From assembly GCF_028308085.1 (NCBI RefSeq), contig NZ_JAQMFS010000071.1:1-46861 (forward strand): a stretch of DNA of 46,861 bases, given 5' to 3'. A program made the position numbers and the translations under genes. Below are positions 20,001-29,000 of this stretch, in pieces; positions within the stretch are counted from its first letter, which is position 1, and each line of letters opens with the position of its first letter. Below the pieces are notes generated by a model. The model was not told the DNA's origin and searched no databases. It saw only the letters and a program-made list of their open reading frames with translations. Source of the DNA: Gemella haemolysans. GTDB taxonomy: Bacteria > Bacillota > Bacilli > Staphylococcales > Gemellaceae.

Positions 20001-23000
20001 TTACTAGGTCATATCCTAGAGCTTTAAGTTCAGCAAGTTTAGTTACTGTACTATACTCGATTGGTTCTCCAGATTTACCTTCTAGGTTATCTGTGTGAAG
20101 TACTGTTCCTGTTCCTTCTACAACATAAGTTACTTTCGCTTTTTGAGTATCTTTTTCATAAGTGATTTCAGTATCTTCTGTTGGGTTTTCAGGTGTTGGT
20201 GGAACATACCCTTTACTTGGATCATTTGGATCCACTGGTTTCAGTGGGTTTCCTTTTGGATCTTTTGGAGTTGTTCCTGGAACATGAGGAATCGGTTTTG
20301 TTGGTGTTCCTGGTTTTGTTGGATCTTTCGGATCATTTGGATATTGAGGCTTGTCAAGTTTTGGCTCTTCAAATCCTTCTGGTACTTTTGGTACATATTT
20401 TCCAAGTGGTGAGTAAACTACGTTTACTACTGAGTCAGCTGCATCGTGAGCAACGTTCTCTACTTTTTCAGCTGCTTTAATATCTGCAACATATCCTTCG
20501 ATTACTGGAGATACTACTTCAGCTAATGTTTGTGGTTTTGTCCAATCAGAAGTATAAGTGATTTCACCTGTTACTTTGTTTAGATCACCTTTACGAGAGT
20601 AACGAAGTTTTTGTTCTACAGTAGCTGCAGCTTCTTGACCACGTTTAGCTTCTTCTACTTTGTCAGTATTAGCGTATCTGTAGTTGATTGTACGATTTAC
20701 TTCATCTAGTAATCCAAGTTGTTCGTAAGTACGTTGTTTTGGATCTCCAGGTACTTTATCTCCTGGTTTTGGAGTTGTGTTTGGATTGTTTGGATCTAGC
20801 GGTTTATCTGGATCGATTGGAGAAATTCCTTCTTTAACGATTACGTAGTAAACTTGGCTAACTCCACTATCACCTTTATCGTCTTTATCATCGTATGTAC
20901 GGTTTGCATCAGCGTAGAATGCTACACGTTCTGCTGTATAAGCTGGATCAGTTGGTGCAACAACTTCGTAACCTTTAGCTTCTAATTCAGCTTTAACATT
21001 ATCAACATTTGTTGTCTTAATTGCTTTACCTGTATCTCCCGCTTCCGCAACTGATACGTGAACTGCTGTTCCATCAGCTTTAATGAAGTGAACTAGAGCT
21101 ACTTGAGAACCATCTTTAACATACGTAATTGTAGTGTTTTGAGTTGGATCTTCTGGTACTTTCGGTACTTCATATCCTTTAGTTGGATCGTTTGGATCTT
21201 TCGGAGTTAATGGTTTACCGTTTGGTCCTACTGGTGTTGTTCCAGGGATGTATGGTACTACTGGAGTTTCAGCAGGCGTTCCTGGTTTTGTAGGATCTTC
21301 GTTAGTTGGATTTTCATATGGTTTTGGTGTTAAGTCAGTGTTCGCTGGAGGTGTTACTCCTTCAGGAATTACTGGTACATATGAACCAAGTTTACGGTAG
21401 ATAATTGTTTCTTCACTATCTTTGTCAGTAGCTTTAACATTTTCACGAGCTGTAGAAACTTTCGCAGAAGCTACATATCCTGGTTTGTTTGGAGTTGTTA
21501 CAGCGTCGATTGTTGTATCATCGTCTTTAGCTTTCCATTCTCCAAAGTTAGAGATTGCTCCTGTTACTGGATCTAAGTCAGCTGTACGAGTGAATGTTAA
21601 TGTTTGTACATTATCAGGGATACCTGCATCTGATCCGTCAGCTAGTTTGTAGTGAACTGTGTGTGTTACTTCTTCAATTAATCCTAATTCTTTGTAAGTA
21701 CGTCCTTTTGGATCATTTGGTACTTTGTCATCAGGTTTTGGAGTAACATTCGGTGTATTTGGATCCGTTGGTTTAGATGGGTCTAATGTTACTGGTTTTG
21801 TAGTATAAACCACTGTTTCATTGATATCTTCAGCAGTTGCTGTTACTTCTGATGCTGGTACAGTCGCTTTATTTGGAGTGTAGTTCTTAATTTCTGGTGA
21901 AGTTACAGCTTCAAATGTTTGCGCTGGTGACCAGTCTCCGAATGTAATCTTACCAGTTACTGGATTGATTGTTGCTGAACGTTTGAACTCTTTAGTTTCT
22001 TCTACTGAATCAGCAGCTTTCTTACCATCTGCATATACATAGTTGATTGTACGTTTAACTTCTTCTTTACGTCCATCTTCTAACTCTTTGATTAACTCTG
22101 GAGTCCATTTTGGTCCTGTTGGATTATTTGGATCGATTGGTTGATCTTTAGTTGGAGTTGGATCGTTTGGATTTACAGTTACAGGTTTAACCGCTACAAG
22201 AACTTTGTATTCTTGGTTAGTCTTAGAGTCTGCGTCGAATTTACCATCTGTTGGATAGTTGTTTTCAACAACTGTATAACCTTTAGCTTTCAATGCGTTT
22301 ATTGTCGCTGTTACTTCTGCACCTTTCGTGAATGCTTTTCCTGCATCTCCTGTATCAACGATTGATTGAGCTACTCCACCTTTTTCAGTCTTATCAGTTT
22401 CACTATTTACCTCGATGAAGTGTGTAACTGCCACTTGAGAACCATCTTTCGTATAAACGATTGTAGTATCTTCAGTTGGGTTCGTTGGTGTTGGTGGGTT
22501 GTATCCTTTAGTTGGATCTTTAGGATCTTTCGGAGTTAATGGTTTTCCATTTGGTCCTACTGGTGTTGTTCCTGGTACATAAGGAATTGTCGTTGTTGGT
22601 GTTCCTGGTTTTGTTGGATCATCCGGGTTATTTGGATATTGTGGGTTTTCAATTGTCGGAGGAGTGAATCCTTCTGGAACAACTGGTACAAATTTACCTA
22701 AATCTTTATAGATAACTTTTTCAACAATATCTTTATCCGTTGCGTTAACACCCGTTACATCTTTCTTAGATGACTCAACATCTCCTGTAGCTACATATCC
22801 AGTTTTAACTGGTACTACTGCTTTACCTTCAAGAGTTGTATCGTTATCTTTAGCTGTCCATTCACTATAAGTAATCTCTTTTGTTACAGCATTAACTGTT
22901 GCTGTACGTGTAAAGCTTACTGTAGTTTCATGTTTAGGTTCTGCATCAGTTCCACGTTTAGTAGTATCTGCTACATCATCTGCATAAGTATACGTAATTG

Positions 23001-26000
23001 TACGTTTTACTTCTTCAGCTAGTTTTAGATCTTTGTATTTTGGCCCATTAGGATTACTTGGATCTACTGGTTTGTTTGGATCGAAGTTTGGATCATTTGG
23101 ATCAATTGTAATTTGTTTTATTTTATAAACTACAACTTCTTCATAATCAGCAGCATCTGCCGTTACAGTTTTCGCTGGTACGTCACTTACTGTTGGATTA
23201 CTTACTAACGCTGATGTATATCCGTCAATTGTAGGAGTTGTTACAGCTTCAAATCCGTCAGTTGTCTTAGGAGTCCATGCTCCATACTCAATTTCACCTG
23301 TCACAAGGTTAACTTTAGCTGTTCTTGTGAATTCAAGTGTTTTAACTTTCTTACCTGCTACTTCTGTTCCAAGTTTGCCGTCTGGTACTGGAGTTCCATC
23401 GTCATAAATATACTTGATAGTACGCGTTACAGATTCAGTAGTTTTCAGATCTTTAACTGATTCTGGCCATTTCGGTCCATTATTATCACCTGGAACTACT
23501 GGTTGCCCTGGTTCTGGTTTTACATATCCAGGTGTAGTCGGATCAGTTGGTATATCTTTAATAATCGGTTTGAATGTTACTGTATATTCTTGGTTTGTTG
23601 ATGCATCTGCGTCGAATACTTTTTCAGCATCTGTTGATGGATAGTCTTTTTCACCTGCATTTACGTTGGCTACTCTTTCATATCCACGAGCTAAAATTTT
23701 GTTGATTGCTGCAGTTACATCAGCATCTTTAGTGAAGGCTTTACCTGTATCTCCTGTATCTACTACTGAAGGTTCTAATCCTTTACCAGTTGTATCTACA
23801 AATTTAGTTACTACCACTTGAGAACCATCTTTCGTATAAACGATTGTTGTGTCTCCTGTTGGTGTAGTTGGAGCTGGTGGCTCATATCCTTTAGTCTTAT
23901 CATTAGGATCTTTTTGTTTCAACGGTTGTCCATCTGGTCCTACTGGTGTAGTTCCTGGTACGTATGGAATCGTTGTTGTTGGTGTTCCTGGTTTTGTAGG
24001 ATCTGTTGGGTGATTTGGATATTGTGGATTTTGAATTGTTGGTGGTGTAAATCCTTCTGGTACTACTGGTACGTATTTACCTAAAGCTTTGTACACTACT
24101 TTTTCCGTAATATCTTTATCTTCAGCTTTAACTGATGTTACATCTTTCTTAGATGAATCTACATCTCCTGTCGCTACATAACCTGCTACTTTTGGAAGTT
24201 CTGTTTTTCCTTCTAATGTAGTATCGTTATTTTTAGCTTCCCATTCTCCGTATGTGATTTCTCCTGTTACTGGATTTACTTTAGCTACACGAGTATAGTT
24301 AACTTTCGTAGTGAATGCATCAGCTACATTAGTTCCAGCTTTATTTGCATCTTTTTCAGCTTGGTTTAATTCACTTGCTTCTGTTGAGTAAGTGTACGAA
24401 ATTGTACGTGTTACTTCTTCAGTATTTTTAAGTTTCGCAAGTAATTCGTCAGTCCATTTTGGTCCATTTGGATCATTTGGATTAATTGGCTCATCTTTCT
24501 TAGGTTCTTTATAACCTGGAGCTTTTGGATCAACAGTAATTAGTTTAGTTTTGTAAACTACTACTTCTTCGAAGTCTTTGTCTGTAGCTGCTACAGTTTT
24601 CTCTGGTACATTAGCTGTTGTTGGCGTTACACCTGCAACTGCCGCTGTGTATTTCTCTAATACTGGAGATGTTACTGCTTCGAATGTTTGGTTCGCTGAC
24701 CAGTCTCCGTATGTAATTTCTCCTGTCGCTACATTAATCTTACCAGGACGAGTGAATTTAAGTGTTTTAACTTTCTTGTCAGCTACACTTGTTAAGTCAG
24801 ATTCTGCTACTGGAGTACCATCTTCGTATACATACTTAATTGTACGTGTTACTTCTTCTTGTACTTTTACAGCGTTGATTAATGCTTCAGTCCATTTTGG
24901 TCCATCTGGATTATTTGGATCGATTGGCGTTACACCTGGAGTTGGTTTTGGATTATCATCACTCTTCGGTTTTGTTGGATCAAATGATGGAATATCAACT
25001 ACTTTAGCTTTGAATTTCACAACATATTCTTGATCACGGTCTGCATCTTTATCGAACTTATCAGTTGATACAAATCCGTTATTTACAAGTTCATATCCTT
25101 TCTTAACTAGCTCAGCAATCTTATCAGTTACTGAAGTTGCTGTTGTAGCTGGGTAAGCTGCTTCTGATTTACCAGTTACTGCGATTGGATCCGCAAGACC
25201 TGGAGTAATTACTTTATCTGTATTAGTAGGATCTACTTCTACGAATTTAACTACAGCTTTTTGAGCAACTGGAGTATAAAGTACTGTGATCTTGTAGTCA
25301 TCTGCTTCTGCATCGATTGCTGCAGTCGCTTCTACAGTAGCGTTATCTGGAGTGTATCCAGCCACTTCTGGAGAGTTAACAAGGTTGAATTTATCATCTT
25401 TTGCTACTTCTGCAGGTGTTAACGTTACACCAGTAGCTGTTCCACCTACCGGAGTCCATGGTCCAAATGTAACGATTGCTTTTTGAGCAGCTGTTGCATC
25501 TGCAGCTATCGCTTTGTTTGTAATGTGATCGTAGTAAACTGTACGAGCTTTGTATTCTTCAGGAGAATCATATCCGCTCTTATCTAACACCGCTTTGTAA
25601 GTTGCGTATTCTGTTGGATATTCTTTCGCTGCTAATGTGTAGTCAATTGTACGGTCACGTTCAAAGTGAAGTGTTTCAGTCACTGTTGGCGCAGCCGTTG
25701 TTCCACGTTTATCTGCCGGTACATCATCTGTACTTGCATATTTGTATTCGATTGTACGTGTTACTTCTTGAGTATCTTTAATTTGACGAAGAACTTTTTT
25801 ATGACGTAGGTAAACATTGAACGCTTGGTCTACATCTTTATCGTCATCGAACTTACGTCCACCTTCAATAGCTGTACCTTGAGTATTATTTGTATAGTCA
25901 TCAGTTACTAATTCATAACCAAGGTCTTCATATTTCTTGATTGTGTCAGCTGTTAGGTAAGGAATCTTCGTATGAGATTTACCTTGAAGCGTTGTAACCC

Positions 26001-29000
26001 CGTAAGTTGTTTTCGCATTCGCACCCGTAGCAGGAGCAGTTGCTGCTGTTTGAACTTCAAGAATACGAGCATCACCTGTTGCATCTAAGTCGATGTAAGT
26101 TACTTTAGCTTTTTGAGTATCAGCTTTATAAACAACATACATATCGAAGTTGTCTTTGTCATCTGATCTTATTGCTGAAGAAGCTGGTTTATACGTTCCG
26201 ACATCTTTTGTATTTCTATCAATCGGTTTATAAGTACCAATTTCCTTAGCATCTTTAATATGAGCCATTTCTCCTGTTGCATTTGGAGCATTGTATTCTA
26301 AAGTTACAACATTCGCTGTATAACCTTTTACAGTAGGAGAAACTATACTATTCATCTCTTCGTTATTTTCTCCATGTTTCCAATCAGAAATAATCAATGT
26401 TCCTTGAGAGAATTTAGTACCTTTAGGTATTTCAGTTCCTGCTGTGTATTCTGTACCATTCACATCTCTAACTGTATTCGCAGTTACCATCGGTTGGTCT
26501 AATACACCATCTTCATCAAACATTTTGTATGTACGAGTATAGTTTAGAGTTTGAGATCGTGTTACTGGTTCATTATTGATTGATAAAATTGGATCATTAT
26601 TTTTATAAGAAGCTTGACTAGTAGCTGTTGCATCATTATCACTCTCATACACATAGTGAATTGTACGTGTAATTGATGCTTCTGTAACTGGTGTTACTAT
26701 TGGTGTGTATTTTGCTCTACCGTAATCAGTACCGTATTTTTCTGTAACTTTATCATTTGCTACAACATCATTATAGTCTATATCTGGTTGTACTAAATCT
26801 ACACCTGTTCCTCTTCCTACAAATCCAGGTTCTGGTGTAAATGTAACTTCACCTGTTGGTTTTCCACTTGCATCTTTCACAAGTTCGTATACCCCTTCAC
26901 CTGTGATTGTTACTTTAGAATCGTTAGTGTTTGCCAGGTCATAACTACGTGGAACCTCTGTTATTGCTCCTGTTGTAGGATCAAGATGTGTTGCGCTTGG
27001 TAATATAACTTGATTTAACGGTAATATTCTCTTGACTTTAGTACCCGCTGGAATCGTGTTAGTTGCACGATATTTACCGTCAACTTTTACAACATCTCCT
27101 TTTCCTACAATTTGACTAATAGATGTTTCTTTAGCCAAAGTAGAAATTTTTCCTCCACTTTCACGTGGAATAGTATCACCTGTATTATAAGTAACATTAT
27201 TCCAAGTATTATTAGCTGTCGATACTAGTGGATTTTTAAGTTTAGCTCCTGCTGGAATTCTTCCTCCGGCAGAAATAGTAGTCTCTGTACCGTTAGCTAG
27301 AGTAACAACCGTGTCTGCTGTAACAGGATGAGGATCAACTGGACTAGCTCCCGCTGGGATAGTTTTTCCAGTAACAAGTCGAACATTATTTACTACAACA
27401 GAACCTGTACCTGTTACTACCACATCTGCATCTTCAGCAATTTTCGCACGCGCTGGTAATTTATCTTTATCAGGAGTATATGTCACTACCTTCCCATCAG
27501 CAAGTGTTAATGTAGTAGCCTTACTTACTTCAGTATCTTTATCGTATGAAGATTTATTACTTTCTAAAGTATCCGCTAATTTTATACTCTTATTCTTATC
27601 TATGATTTCGAATTCATCAGCATACCTAGAATCTGTAATCTTATCTCCTGTTTCAGTTTCCACTGTTCCATATACTGGGATTTGAGGTCTAGCACTTTGT
27701 TTTTTACCTTGAACATCAGTAGTTGTAGTATCTTCACCTATTGGTCTCACATCAATAACAGTTGGAATATAACTAGTATCCATTGTTTTATAACCATTAT
27801 TTCCATTGTTTGTATTTTCAAGAACCTTATCTTTTTCTGCTAATGTAGTAGATGTTTTAGAAGCCTCAATTGTATCATTATTAGCTTCCCATCCAGTTGA
27901 ATTATTATTATCATCCCATGCACGTACAGCAATACCTTTTGCTGTTCCAACATAAGATTTGTTAGGTTTAAATGTTAATGTAGTTTCATATAATCCATTT
28001 CCTACAGAAGTATTTTTACCTTCATTAGCAGGATTAACTTTATATGTACCTACTTCATTTCCTGCAGTATCATATTCTGTGTACTCACTTAATAAATATT
28101 CTGTTTTCCCAGTTAATGGGTTTGTAACTTTAAGTCCTTTACCCAAAACTTTATTATTTTTATCTTTTACTGTTACATATTCTCCTGAATATACAGTGGC
28201 ACCATTTCGTTCTACATGAACCTTGCCTGTAGAGTCTACACGATAATTCGCAGGTAATCCAGACTTATCAGCAATAGCTTCTTCTGACGCGACTTGCTTA
28301 TCAGTTAGAACTATTTTCGGTGATAAATTCTCATTTTCAATTTGCGCCCATTTCGTAAATTTAGAATCTTTATTTTTACCATTAGCTATGAACATCGCAT
28401 TAGTTGGTAGTGTAACTGTTTGTTCTCGACCTTGATAATCTTTTGTCTCATGTCTAGTACCACGTGGCATGTGAACTACATGTGTTTGGAAATCCTCTAC
28501 TTCCCCTGATGATGCCACACCTGTTGGTTCTAGAATCTCATCTTTTGTTAATGAAATACGTAAACGTACTCCTAAGCTATCTGCTGAAGTATCTAGTAAT
28601 TGTGGCGTGTTTTTGAATTTAATATTGTAAGTTCCATTTTGGTTAACTTCTACGATTTCTGAAGATTCATTAAGATCAAATTTACCGTTGTTGTTGAAGT
28701 CTACCCATCCACGGATATAAGCTTTATCATTATTAACACCTAGGTTAGCACGAACACCTTCAAGGACATATTCATTACCTTGGGCTTGACGTAATTTGTA
28801 CTCAGTTGCTACCGCTGGATCAAGAAGTTGGCTTTCTCCTTCATCTCCTAGAGTACCTTCACCTAGAGCACCTGTTGTGTGGTTATAAACTCCACGAATC
28901 GGAAGCTTAGATACTGGGTTCGCCATCTCAATAACATCACCTTGATTTAAAAGTACACGTGTGTGATCCTCTTTTTCAATTACGGCATTACCATTCGGTA